Shown one piece after another: positions 1 to 8,872 of a DNA stretch of 37,904 nt (within the stretch, counting starts at the first letter, position 1; every line of letters begins with the position of its first letter). The notes below the pieces were generated by a model that saw only the letters and a program-made list of their open reading frames with translations, was not told the origin of the DNA and did not search any database. Origin of the DNA: Sedimenticola sp. (lineage in GTDB: Bacteria > Pseudomonadota > Gammaproteobacteria > Chromatiales > Chromatiaceae). Where the stretch lies: contig JAUXBK010000002.1 in NCBI GenBank assembly GCA_030619405.1, forward strand, positions 1 through 37,904, given 5' to 3'. Made by a program: the position numbers and the translations under genes.

Positions 1-12
1 GCAGCCCTGCCA

Positions 13-1725
13 ATGCGCCAGAAAACAGGGACAACCGATACCGGGCAGCAACAGCTGCTGGAGCACTACCTGGTCAAGCTGCGGCAGCGCTTCAAGTCCC
101 AGGTCAATCGTATGACCGGTGGCGGAATGGCGCAGCTGCTGGGTGAACGCCCGAACGGCAGCGACCTGAGCTTTCTGCTCAGTTATCTCCATGCCTTCCA
201 CTGGTTGCGCCACAATGTACCGGAACGGTATCGCCCCCCCCTGCTGGCCGCCTTCAAGGGCTCTTCCAGGGCCTTCCTGATGGCGTTGCTCGAGCGCTCC
301 AGAAGCGGTGAGGAGTTCGTGCGCGGCTACATCGATCACTGGCTGGCAGCCCCGGCAGGGGGCCCAATTCAGCGGGAGCAGCTGCTGCGCCTGCTGCAGG
401 CCAGAAACGGCAGCCGTGAGAGAGTGACGGCGGACGTTCTGGAGATCTGGGAGGGTTTCGGGCTGTTTTCCCGTCCCGATGCGGTGGCCTACAAGGAGAT
501 CGCCCGGAGCGAACGGGACCGGTATGGCGAGATGCTGGGCGAGCCCGATCGTGAGCGCCTGGCGCTGGTGGACTCACTCCCGGACACCGGGCAGGAGAAC
601 GCCCGCTTCGATAAACTGGGCCTGATACCCGCCATGGGCTGCCCCCAGACATGCCGCCACTGCATGTTCATCTGGCGCCCGCTGATGCGGGATGCGGAAG
701 ACCCGGAAAAACTCTACCGGCTGGTGGATGCCCACACCCGAAGCGTGCTGTTCACCGGAGGGGATCTGACCCGCCACATGCAACACTTCTATCGGGCGAT
801 CGGGTCGATGCAGCATGTCCGTAACTTTGCGATCCTGTTGAATGGTGATTTCGCCACCTCCCCGAAAGAGACCGGGGAGGTGATTCACTCCATGCTGAAG
901 GCCTTGAAGAGTCGCCCCTCGAACTGGCCCCAGGCCCACATTCTGCTGCAGATCAGCTTCGACGAGTTCCACCAGGAGGTGGTCGTCGACCGGCACGGGA
1001 AACTGAGAGAGCGGATCCCGGTGGCAAAGATCGCCCATATCGTGGAGGCCGTGCCCCAGCACCCGGAGATCCAGCTGGCCCTCCTGCACAAACAGAACCA
1101 CCTGAACTTCTCCATGGAGCTGTTCCAGAAAGGGGTATTCGGGCGACTGACCCGGGAACTGGGCCGCCGGGGCCATCAGATCCAGATCCTCTCCACCGCG
1201 CCCTCGGCCCGGCACAAGGGCAACCCGGCCAGGCCCGGGCAGAGCGGCCCGCTGATCAAGGATGCCAGCTTCATCCTGACCCGTTACCCGGACAACCCGG
1301 TGCTGTTGACCAGTTCCACCATCGATGCCTACGGCCGGGCCGAGCTGCTGGAAGCGGGGGAAGCGGTCAGCGAGAAGACGTTTCTGGCTGAGGTGCTGAC
1401 AAACGGGGCTCCACCGGGCGAGGCCTTCGACACCGATCTGATGTTCTGGTTCAATGGCTGGGTGACGCTCTTTTCCGCCGTTCACATCTGCCTGGGCAAT
1501 GTACATACGGAGGGGGCGGATATCCTGTTCGAGCGGCACCGCAAAGACCCGCTGACTCGGGCGCTGCACGGTTTCGACCGCAGGCTGCTGGAGTACTACA
1601 GTGAGATACGCGCGGATCTGCAGCAACGGATCGAGAAGGCAACCGGCCCGCACCACCTGTTCCACATGCTGACCGAAGAGGGAGACGTCAGACTGCACAT
1701 GACCCGGCGATTGATCAAAACATGA
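13..1725 (+). CDS. Radical SAM domain protein (CPQTCRHC cluster motif, CxxxCxxC)
   Basis: 570 aa ORF containing GLIPAMGCPQTCRHCMFIWRP; followed at once by overlapping ATGA of the next small ORF. Confidence 0.75.
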   Translation: MRQKTGTTDTGQQQLLEHYLVKLRQRFKSQVNRMTGGGMAQLLGERPNGSDLSFLLSYLHAFHWLRHNVPERYRPPLLAAFKGSSRAFLMALLERSRSGEEFVRGYIDHWLAAPAGGPIQREQLLRLLQARNGSRERVTADVLEIWEGFGLFSRPDAVAYKEIARSERDRYGEMLGEPDRERLALVDSLPDTGQENARFDKLGLIPAMGCPQTCRHCMFIWRPLMRDAEDPEKLYRLVDAHTRSVLFTGGDLTRHMQHFYRAIGSMQHVRNFAILLNGDFATSPKETGEVIHSMLKALKSRPSNWPQAHILLQISFDEFHQEVVVDRHGKLRERIPVAKIAHIVEAVPQHPEIQLALLHKQNHLNFSMELFQKGVFGRLTRELGRRGHQIQILSTAPSARHKGNPARPGQSGPLIKDASFILTRYPDNPVLLTSSTIDAYGRAELLEAGEAVSEKTFLAEVLTNGAPPGEAFDTDLMFWFNGWVTLFSAVHICLGNVHTEGADILFERHRKDPLTRALHGFDRRLLEYYSEIRADLQQRIEKATGPHHLFHMLTEEGDVRLHMTRRLIKT

Positions 1726-1826
1726 CCATACCCAAGCCACTGCGTAAACTCACCGGCATGCTGCTGCTGCTCTCCACCGCGGGGCTGATCCCCTGGGTGG
1801 CCCTGTTCCGCACCCTGTTCGGCTGA
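1722..1826 (+). CDS. 34-aa putative single-pass membrane miniprotein MTIPKPLRKLTGMLLLLSTAGLIPWVALFRTLFG
   Basis: ATGA overlap with the radical SAM stop codon, hydrophobic core, ends 4 nt before the next start; below the ORF track cutoff. Confidence 0.5.
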   Translation: MTIPKPLRKLTGMLLLLSTAGLIPWVALFRTLFG

Positions 1827-1830
1827 CCCC

Positions 1831-2673
1831 ATGTCCAACGCCAAACGCTACAACCCCCAACTCGAAAAGATCTCGGGCAAGGTCCGGGGTATCGGACTCT
1901 ACCTGCTGCCGCTGCCGCTGGCTCTGATGACAATCGCCGCCCTGTGGCAAGGTGATTTTTCCGGCGTGCTCATGGGAGCGCTCGAGTTCAGCCTGTTCAC
2001 ACTGGCCGCCATCGTCGCCCGCCACGGCTTCCGCCTGGAGCAGGAGTATACCCGGCGCAGGATAGCCCGGGCGCCGAGACCGCCCTGGAAGAGCCTGGCG
2101 GCAACCACCCTGGGCATCGCCACCGGCATCACCGCCTGGTTCAGCGGTGGCTATGGCATCGGCAGCAGCGCCCTGTTCGGGATCGGCGCATTCATCAGTT
2201 TCCATCTTCTCTATGGCCTCGACCCGCGCCGGGACAAGAGCGGCAATGTCTCACTGGGGGTCACCACCAAAGAGGTGGTCGAGATGCTGGACAAGGCAGA
2301 GGTAAAACTGGCTGCACTGGAGCAGGCGGCCGCCCGGATCCATGAGCCGGACTACGTCCGGTCGCTGCGGCGCATCGTGGCGAACACCCGGACCATCGTC
2401 GAGGGAATAGAGAAAGACCCGGCCGACCTCGCCCGCAGCCGGAAATTCCTCAACACCCACCTCGCGGGGATACTACGGGTCACCAACAGCTATCTCCGGG
2501 TCCAGGATGGCGAGCCCGGCGATGAACTGAAACAGGGTTTTGGCACTCTATTGAATGATTTCGAGCGGACGGTACAGGACCATCAGGCCGAACTGCTGGA
2601 GAACGACCGCTTCGATCTGGATGTGCAGATCAAGGTGCTCGAGACACAGTTGAACAAAGAAGGCATCTATTAA
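1831..2673 (+). CDS. XpaC-like (5-bromo-4-chloroindolyl phosphate hydrolysis) family membrane protein
   Basis: N-terminal TM segments plus charged helical C-terminal domain (EVVEMLDKAEVKLAALEQAA); sits upstream of a TelA gene as in known XpaC-TelA pairs. Confidence 0.7.
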   Translation: MSNAKRYNPQLEKISGKVRGIGLYLLPLPLALMTIAALWQGDFSGVLMGALEFSLFTLAAIVARHGFRLEQEYTRRRIARAPRPPWKSLAATTLGIATGITAWFSGGYGIGSSALFGIGAFISFHLLYGLDPRRDKSGNVSLGVTTKEVVEMLDKAEVKLAALEQAAARIHEPDYVRSLRRIVANTRTIVEGIEKDPADLARSRKFLNTHLAGILRVTNSYLRVQDGEPGDELKQGFGTLLNDFERTVQDHQAELLENDRFDLDVQIKVLETQLNKEGIY

Positions 2674-2675
2674 AG

Positions 2676-2869
2676 GAGGCTCTTGCAAAATTCTTAAATC
2701 CCCTCTCCCTTGAGGGAGACGACTGCAGGGATAATGCAGGAGGTAGAGTAACGAAGGGAGCAGTTACCGAGGGCCAGGGTGAGGGTGATTAAAATCAAAC
2801 TGTTATCTTTTTCGATCCCCTCACCCCAACCCTCTCCCGGGGGGAGAGGGGGTATTTTGCAAGAACCTC
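2676..2869. repeat. Palindromic/MITE-like repeat with GAGGYTCTTGCAAAAT terminal inverted repeats
   Basis: Left gaggctcttgcaaaat and right attttgcaagaacctc are inverted copies; interior has CCCTCTCCC arms and ctgcagggataatgcaggaggtagag. Confidence 0.75.
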
Positions 2870-2888
2870 ATAAGGGAGGAGAGAGTCC

Positions 2889-4094
2889 ATGAGTGAAGAG
2901 AAAAGCGCAGCGACGCCAGGCGCAAGCAGCGATACCCGCGCCCAGGCCGGCCATCAGGTGATCGCCAACAGCAAGGCGCCCGGGCCGATCGAGAGCCGGA
3001 TGGTGGTCTACAAAGAGGCGCCACCCACGGCCAGGGTAGAACTGGATGCCATCATCACCGAGATCGACATGGATGACCGCACATCTATCATCTTCTTTGG
3101 CTCCAAGACCCAGGAGAAGATGAGCCAGGTCTCCGAAAGCATGCTGGAGGGGGTGAAGAACAAAGATCTTGGCACCGTTGGTAACTCGCTCAACGACATG
3201 ATCACGGCTATCCGGGGATTCGACGTCGACTCCCTGATGGAAAAACCGGGCTTCTTCGAGCGTCTGTTCAGCAAGGCGGAGCCCATCGCCCGCTTCATCG
3301 GTAAGTATGAAGAGGTGCGCGGCCAGATCGATGCCATCATCGACCAGCTCAATGACCACAAGACCACGCTGCTGACCGATATCGTCTCCCTGGAGAAGCT
3401 GTACGATGCCAACATCGACTATTTTCACCGGCTGGAGCTGTACATCTCCGCGGGCGCCGAAAAACTCCAGCGGCTGGATGAAGAAGAGATCCCAAAACTG
3501 GCCGAAGCGGCCGCTGCCGAGAAGGAGAACATGCTCGATGCCCAGCAGTTGCGTGATCTGCGCAGCGCCCGGGACGATCTGGAGCGCCGGGTTCACGACC
3601 TGCGCCTGACCCGCCAGGTGGCCATGCAGAGCCTGCCGAGCATCCGCCTGGTTCAGGAGAACGACAAAGGCCTCATCACCAAGATCAACTCCACCCTGGT
3701 CAACACAGTGCCCCTGTGGAAAAACCAGCTGGCCCAGGCGGTCACCATCTTCCGCTCCGGACGGGCGGCGGACACCCTGAAGCGCTCCACCGATCTGACC
3801 AACGATCTGCTGGAGGCCAACGCCGAAAACCTGAAGCAGGCCAACGTCCAGGTGAGGACCCAGATGGAGCGTGGTGTGTTCGATATCCAGTCGGTCAAGC
3901 GGGCCAACGATCTCCTGATCGAGACCATCAACGAGAGCCTGCAGATCGCAGATGAAGGCAAACGCTCCCGTGCCGCCGCGCAGAAAGAGCTGCAGACGAT
4001 GGAGAATGAGCTGCGGGAGGCCCTGATTGCCGCCAAGGCCCAAAGCGAAAAGCTCCCGGCGGTGAACAAAAACAGAAACGGCGGAGAGCACTGA
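2889..4094 (+). CDS. Toxic anion resistance protein, TelA family
   Basis: 401 aa, TelA-like helical protein (LYDANIDYFHRLELYISAGAEKL, VNTVPLWKNQLAQAVTIFR). Confidence 0.85.
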   Translation: MSEEKSAATPGASSDTRAQAGHQVIANSKAPGPIESRMVVYKEAPPTARVELDAIITEIDMDDRTSIIFFGSKTQEKMSQVSESMLEGVKNKDLGTVGNSLNDMITAIRGFDVDSLMEKPGFFERLFSKAEPIARFIGKYEEVRGQIDAIIDQLNDHKTTLLTDIVSLEKLYDANIDYFHRLELYISAGAEKLQRLDEEEIPKLAEAAAAEKENMLDAQQLRDLRSARDDLERRVHDLRLTRQVAMQSLPSIRLVQENDKGLITKINSTLVNTVPLWKNQLAQAVTIFRSGRAADTLKRSTDLTNDLLEANAENLKQANVQVRTQMERGVFDIQSVKRANDLLIETINESLQIADEGKRSRAAAQKELQTMENELREALIAAKAQSEKLPAVNKNRNGGEH

Positions 4095-5182
4095 TGGGGC
4101 TGTTCGGCAAACTGTTCGGCGAATTCATCGATGTCATCGAATGGCTCGATGACAGCAGCGATACCATGATCTATCGTTTCGAGCGCTATAACAACGAGAT
4201 CAAATATGGCGCCAAGCTGACGGTTCGCGCGTCCCAGAATGCGGTTTTCGTCAACGAAGGAGAGGTGGCTGATGTGCTGACCCCCGGCATGTACGAGCTG
4301 GAGACCAGGAACCTGCCCATCCTCTCCACCCTGCAGCACTGGGATCACGGCTTCCAGAGCCCGTTCAAGGCAGAGGTCTATTTCTGCAATATGGTGCGCT
4401 TCACCAACCTCAAGTGGGGCACCCGAAACCCGCTGATGCTGCGCGGCCAGGAGTTCGGCGCCGTCAGACTGCGGGCGTTCGGGACCTATGTCGTCCGCAT
4501 CAATGACCCCCGGGTCTTTATTCAGGAGATAACCGGCACCGACGGCCTCTTCACCATCGATGAGATCAGCGACCAGCTGCGCAACCTGATCACCTCCCGT
4601 TTCGCCAACATCATCGGCCAGTCGAGTATCCCGGTACTGGACCTGGCGGCCAACTACGATCAGCTCGGCGGCTTTCTCACGGAACGTATCGCGCCGGAGT
4701 TCAAGGCCTACGGCCTGGAACTCACCAAGATGCTGATCGAGAACATATCGTTGCCCCCGGAGGTGGCGGCGGCCCTCGACAAGCGCACCAGCATGGGCAT
4801 GATCGGAAATCTGGACAAGTATCTGAAGTACCAGACGGCCGAAGCGATGGGCAACGGTGGTGAGGGCGGCAGTACCATGTCTGACGCCATGGGAATGGGA
4901 GTCGGGATGGCAATGGCGGGCAAGATGGCAGAGAGCATGCGTAGTAGCGCTGCCACACCGCCGCCCATGCCACAGCAACTCGCCTATCACGTCGCGATCG
5001 AGGGTGAAGCCCGCGGGCCGTTCGGTTCCAGCGAACTGAAGCAACTGATCCGTGAAGGCAAACTCACCGGCCGCTCCCTGGTCTGGACCGATGGCATGAG
5101 CAACTGGCTGGCGGCCGACGGGGTCGAGGCGCTCCGCCCCCTGCTGCCAACCGCCGCGCCACCACCACTGCCACCCAAGTGA
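4094..5182 (+). CDS. SPFH-domain protein (YdjI/virion-core-like) with C-terminal GYF_2 domain
   Basis: GAKLTVRASQNAVFVNEGEVADVLTPGMYEL...; C-terminal YHVAIEGEARGPFGSSELKQLIREGKLTGRSLVWTDGMSNW; start overlaps telA stop. Confidence 0.85.
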   Translation: MGLFGKLFGEFIDVIEWLDDSSDTMIYRFERYNNEIKYGAKLTVRASQNAVFVNEGEVADVLTPGMYELETRNLPILSTLQHWDHGFQSPFKAEVYFCNMVRFTNLKWGTRNPLMLRGQEFGAVRLRAFGTYVVRINDPRVFIQEITGTDGLFTIDEISDQLRNLITSRFANIIGQSSIPVLDLAANYDQLGGFLTERIAPEFKAYGLELTKMLIENISLPPEVAAALDKRTSMGMIGNLDKYLKYQTAEAMGNGGEGGSTMSDAMGMGVGMAMAGKMAESMRSSAATPPPMPQQLAYHVAIEGEARGPFGSSELKQLIREGKLTGRSLVWTDGMSNWLAADGVEALRPLLPTAAPPPLPPK

Positions 5183-5202
5183 TGGGGTGATATGAAAAAT
5201 TG

Positions 5203-5668
5203 GCCGCGGATTCACGCGGATAAGACACGGATGTTGGTACGGCTTTGATACACGCCGGCGGCTGAAATCATATCATTACCCATATCTCGGTCAGAAAAAA
5301 GGTTCTCACACGAAGTCACGAAGACACGGAGAAGAAGAGATGAATGAGAATAAAATCGGAGATATTACCGTGAACTGTGCCGTAAAGGTTCCAATGCAAT
5401 TCGGCCCAGGTCTGCTGAAGAGTGACAATGAGGTCCTGATGAAAGACGGTATCTTCCGTATCGTAAACGGCAAACTGGAATGTCCGCTTTTTTCTTCTCT
5501 GTGTCTCCGTGCCTCCGTGTGAGGCAATTCTTTCGGGTCGAGCTATGGGTAACGGTATGAGCTGGAATGGGACCGAACCTTCCATCAGCAACTGCACCCG
5601 GAAAACAGCGTTCAAGGTGCGTGCGTCAATAAATCAATCCGCATTTGATCCGCGTTGATCCGCGGCTG
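5203..5668. mobile_element. Inverted-repeat cassette A (outer CCGCGGATTnACGCGGAT arms) containing a second nested IR cassette
   Basis: ggccgcggattcacgcggataagacacggat at left; aatccgcatttgatccgcgttgatccgcggctg at right; inner arms at ~5268-5338 and ~5491-5561. Confidence 0.7.
5340..5522 (+). pseudogene. Internally deleted GxxExxY-family relic
   Basis: MNENKIGDITVNCAVKVPMQFGPGLLKS (family N-terminus) joined directly to DNEVLMKDGIFRIVNGK (family C-terminus). Confidence 0.65.
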
Positions 5669-5685
5669 AAAATCTATATTATCCC

Positions 5686-6855
5686 GTGAACGATGACCTG
5701 ACGGAGATTTCACCGGAAATCCCACCAACGCTACAGAAGGCCACCTTCCCCTGTGCCCGTTGTGGAGCGACGCTGCATTTCGTTCCCGGCGAAGGCGAGC
5801 TTGAATGCCCCTGGTGCGGATACCAGTCCGTGATCGAGGATTCCGGGGAGCGCATTCTCGAATATGACCTGCAGGAGGCGGTTGGCGCCCTGCAGAAGGC
5901 CGAGCGGGCAGAACCTGACAGCGAGGCCATCGTCCATTGCGACACCTGCGGTGCCGAGTTTCGCCTGGAAGTCAACGTCCACTCCGGGGAGTGCCCCTTC
6001 TGTGGCAGCCCAGTGGTCACCGCCAGCGATCAGTTCCGGCTGTTCAAACCACGTTCACTGCTGCCCTTCCGCATCGGCCGGGAACAGGCGAGAGCGGCGT
6101 TTCAGGGGTGGATCGGCAACCTCTGGTTCGCCCCCGGCGCCGTTGCCCGATACGCCCGTGAAGAGGGCAAACTGACCGGCATCTACCTGCCCTACTGGAC
6201 CTACGACAGCCAGACCGTGACCCGCTACCAGGGAGAGCGGGGCACCACCTACTATGTGCGGGTCCAGGTGCCCGTGGTCGTCAACGGCCGGCGGACCATG
6301 CAGACCCGCCGTGTCCCCCGGGTTCGCTGGCGGAGTGTCAGCGGTGTGGTGAAACGCCACTTCGACGATGTGCTGATCGGTGCCACGACCACCCTGCCGC
6401 GGGCGATCACCGACCGGCTGCAACCCTGGGACCTGGGGAACCTGGTGCCCTACAGCGAAGAGTACCTCAGCGGCTTTCGCAGCGAGGTGTATCAGATCAA
6501 GGTAGACGAGGGGTTCGAGCAGGCGCGACTGGTGATGGACAGCACCATCCGCAACGATGTCAGGCGCGACATCGGCGGTGATCACCAGCGGATCACGCGC
6601 CTGCACACCAGCCACAGCCAGATGACTTTCAAACACCTGCTGCTGCCGGTATGGGCAGCCGCATTCCGCTACCGGGGCAAGAGTTACCGCTTCGTCATCA
6701 ACGGCAGGACCGGCAAGGTGCAGGGCGAGCGACCCTATAGCTGGATAAAGATCGGGCTGGCCATCATTGCTGGCCTCCTGGTCGCTGCCGGTGTGATCTG
6801 GGCCTTGAACGAATACGGGGTTCTCCAGCAGACGAGCTACGGATCCTTTCCATAA
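5686..6855 (+). CDS. Double zinc-ribbon (TFIIB/PriA-like zinc ribbon) protein with C-terminal TM helix
   Basis: CARCGATLHFVPGEGELECPWCG and CDTCGAEFRLEVNVHSGECPFCG; hydrophobic IGLAIIAGLLVAAGVIWAL near C-terminus; GTG start. Confidence 0.75.
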   Translation: MNDDLTEISPEIPPTLQKATFPCARCGATLHFVPGEGELECPWCGYQSVIEDSGERILEYDLQEAVGALQKAERAEPDSEAIVHCDTCGAEFRLEVNVHSGECPFCGSPVVTASDQFRLFKPRSLLPFRIGREQARAAFQGWIGNLWFAPGAVARYAREEGKLTGIYLPYWTYDSQTVTRYQGERGTTYYVRVQVPVVVNGRRTMQTRRVPRVRWRSVSGVVKRHFDDVLIGATTTLPRAITDRLQPWDLGNLVPYSEEYLSGFRSEVYQIKVDEGFEQARLVMDSTIRNDVRRDIGGDHQRITRLHTSHSQMTFKHLLLPVWAAAFRYRGKSYRFVINGRTGKVQGERPYSWIKIGLAIIAGLLVAAGVIWALNEYGVLQQTSYGSFP

Positions 6856-6947
6856 GCAGCACCATCTTCAATCTATCCGTATCCGTTCACGGGATAAAAA
6901 GATATTCAGCCGCGGATTGACGCGGATTACACACGGATTGATTTATT

Positions 6948-7144
6948 GTAACTTCTCACTCTCCCGGGGCAGTTTCGTAGGGGGGATAAGGCGCGCCCAC
7001 AGACCTCCTCTCTTGCTCCCCTCTCATGCGCGCCGCATCCACCAATGGCCCGCCCGCATGCCGCAATGCTCAGGATGAATGGTGGATGCGCTAAGCTTAT
7101 CCCCCCTACAAAGTCCAGGTTGCCCCGACTTATTGAGAAGTTAC
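6948..7144. mobile_element. MITE, IS66-like ends (GTAACTTCTCA...TGAGAAGTTAC)
   Basis: 11-bp perfect TIR; flanks gatttatt / gatttaat form an 8-bp target duplication with one mismatch; lies within cassette B. Confidence 0.75.
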
Positions 7145-7275
7145 GATTTAATAACACAAGCTTCTTGAACGCTACTTTATTCGGCGCCGAAGTTGATTAG
7201 CAGCTCGATCTCCGCCCCGATTAGCCTCCAACTCGCTGCACAAATGTGCCTTCGTGTATCTAAGCCATAACAAAA
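7145..7275 (-). pseudogene. GxxExxY-family C-terminal relic (frameshifted)
   Basis: Reverse complement contains gagctgctaatcaacttcggcgcc (ELLINFGA) and aataaagtagcgttcaagaagcttgtg (NKVAFKKLV), homologous to the relic in cassette C. Confidence 0.6.
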
Positions 7276-7374
7276 TCCGTGTGTAATCCGCGTCAATCCG
7301 CGGCTGAATGCCTATTATGATCCCGTGCACGGATACGATATTTGTTACACTGTGTCTTAATTAACGAAGTAATC

Positions 7375-8760
7375 GTGATCCGATGGTTGAATGATGTGAA
7401 TAAAAAATCCAAACCAAAAACGGGTATCTATCACGCCCCCTGGGAAAAGAGTTTCGACAAGATCCTCACCCCCTTTGAAGAGTTCATACACCGCCAGACC
7501 ACTAGTGGTCTGCTGTTGATGGGTACGGCCGTTCTCGCATTGGTATTGGCCAATGGGCCGCTGGCCTCCGCCTACGAACATCTGGTGCACACCCCCATCG
7601 GCCTTGCCATCGGTGGCTGGACGCTGGAAATGACCCTGCACCACTGGATCAACGATGGCCTGATGGCGCTGTTCTTCTTCGTGGTCGGCCTGGAATTGAA
7701 ACGCGAAATGCTGGTCGGGGAATTGGCCAACCCCCGTCATGCCACGTTGCCAATCGCAGCGGCAGTGGGGGGCATGGTCGTGCCTGCCTTGATCTATTAT
7801 GCCATCAATCCAGACGGCGACGCCGCACTCGGTTGGGGAATCCCCATGGCCACCGACATCGCTTTTGCCATCGGGGCACTGGCCTTGCTGGCGAGCCGGG
7901 TGCCCAAGGCATTGATCACTTTTCTGGTGGCGCTGGCCATTGTGGACGATCTGGGCGCGGTGATGGTGATAGCGGTGTTTTATACCGATACTATTGCGCT
8001 CGTTCCCCTGGCGGCCGCCGGCGCTTTGTTCGCTTTGCTGTTGCTGTTCAATCAGATCGGCATCCGCAAAACCCTGCCCTATTTTGTGGTCGCGGTGCTG
8101 CTGTGGTACGCCTTTCTGCAATCCGGTGTGCACGCTACGCTGGCCGGCATTCTGGGAGCTCTGTCGGTACCAGCGACACCCAAGTACAACCCGGAGCGTT
8201 TCAGTAAACACATCCGGGAGCTGATGCACCGTTTCGATGCCAGCCACCAGCCCGGCAAGAGCATCATGACCAATGACGCACTGCGTGCCGTGGTGCAGAC
8301 CCTGGAAAACGGCGTGCACAGTGTCGAAGCCCCGCTGCAGCGACTGGAACATATCTGGCACATGCCGGTGGCCTACCTGGTCATACCGATCTTTGCCCTG
8401 GCCAATGCCGGCATCCCGCTGGCATTCGATTCACTGGGTGAAGCCCTGACCCATCCGGTGACACTTGGCGTGTCGTTGGGTCTGGTGCTGGGCAAGTTCA
8501 TCGGTATCACCGGCGCCAGCTGGCTGGTGCTGAAACTGGGTGTGGCGGAGTTGCCCAAAGATACCCGATTCACCCAGATCGCCGGTGTGTCGCTACTGGC
8601 GGGGATCGGATTCACCATGTCCATATTTGTTGCCCAGCTTGGATTCGGTGGGCGCGAGGATCTGCTGCTGATGGCCAAGACAGGCATTCTTGCCGCCTCC
8701 CTGCTGGCGGGAATAACCGGTTTCATCTGGCTCTATCTGGTAAGCAAACTGTCCCGATGA
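7375..8760 (+). CDS. nhaA: Na+/H+ antiporter NhaA
   Basis: FFFVVGLELKREMLVGEL, ATDIAFAIGALALL, LALAIVDDLGAVMVIA, GIGFTMSIFVAQL; GTG start at 7375 preferred over TTG 7342. Confidence 0.93.
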   Translation: MIRWLNDVNKKSKPKTGIYHAPWEKSFDKILTPFEEFIHRQTTSGLLLMGTAVLALVLANGPLASAYEHLVHTPIGLAIGGWTLEMTLHHWINDGLMALFFFVVGLELKREMLVGELANPRHATLPIAAAVGGMVVPALIYYAINPDGDAALGWGIPMATDIAFAIGALALLASRVPKALITFLVALAIVDDLGAVMVIAVFYTDTIALVPLAAAGALFALLLLFNQIGIRKTLPYFVVAVLLWYAFLQSGVHATLAGILGALSVPATPKYNPERFSKHIRELMHRFDASHQPGKSIMTNDALRAVVQTLENGVHSVEAPLQRLEHIWHMPVAYLVIPIFALANAGIPLAFDSLGEALTHPVTLGVSLGLVLGKFIGITGASWLVLKLGVAELPKDTRFTQIAGVSLLAGIGFTMSIFVAQLGFGGREDLLLMAKTGILAASLLAGITGFIWLYLVSKLSR

Positions 8761-8790
8761 TCCATTTGGTCGCCGTTCACGGTTACTCCA

Positions 8791-8805
8791 TTTGATATGG
8801 GTCAT
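8791..8805 (+). promoter_or_regulatory. Possible FNR/ANR-like site upstream of ubiUV
   Basis: tTTGATatggGTCATg: one perfect half-site (TTGAT), the other 3/5, about 70 bp upstream of ubiU start. Confidence 0.22.
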
Positions 8806-8872
8806 GTACCCGAGGAGTGGAGTGGATTGAAATGGACATTTTTGGGTTGCAATCTCTGAGTGGTCTTCCTTG

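Larger units (their letters stand above)
6875..7340. mobile_element. Inverted-repeat cassette B (long imperfect arms, CCGCGGATTGACGCGGATTACACACGGATT)
   Basis: Left tatccgtatccgttcacgggataaaaagatattcagccgcggattgacgcggattacacacggatt matches the reverse complement of 7275-7340. Confidence 0.75.

Noticed and set aside
5306-5527. Minus-strand ORFs beginning MPHTEARRHREEKS
   Set aside because: HTEARRHRE peptides are a typical spurious translation of the CACGGAGGCACGGAGACAC repeat arm, not a real protein.
7342-7374. Upstream TTG start for NhaA
   Set aside because: Adds residues that overlap cassette-derived upstream sequence; the GTG at 7375 is more plausible.
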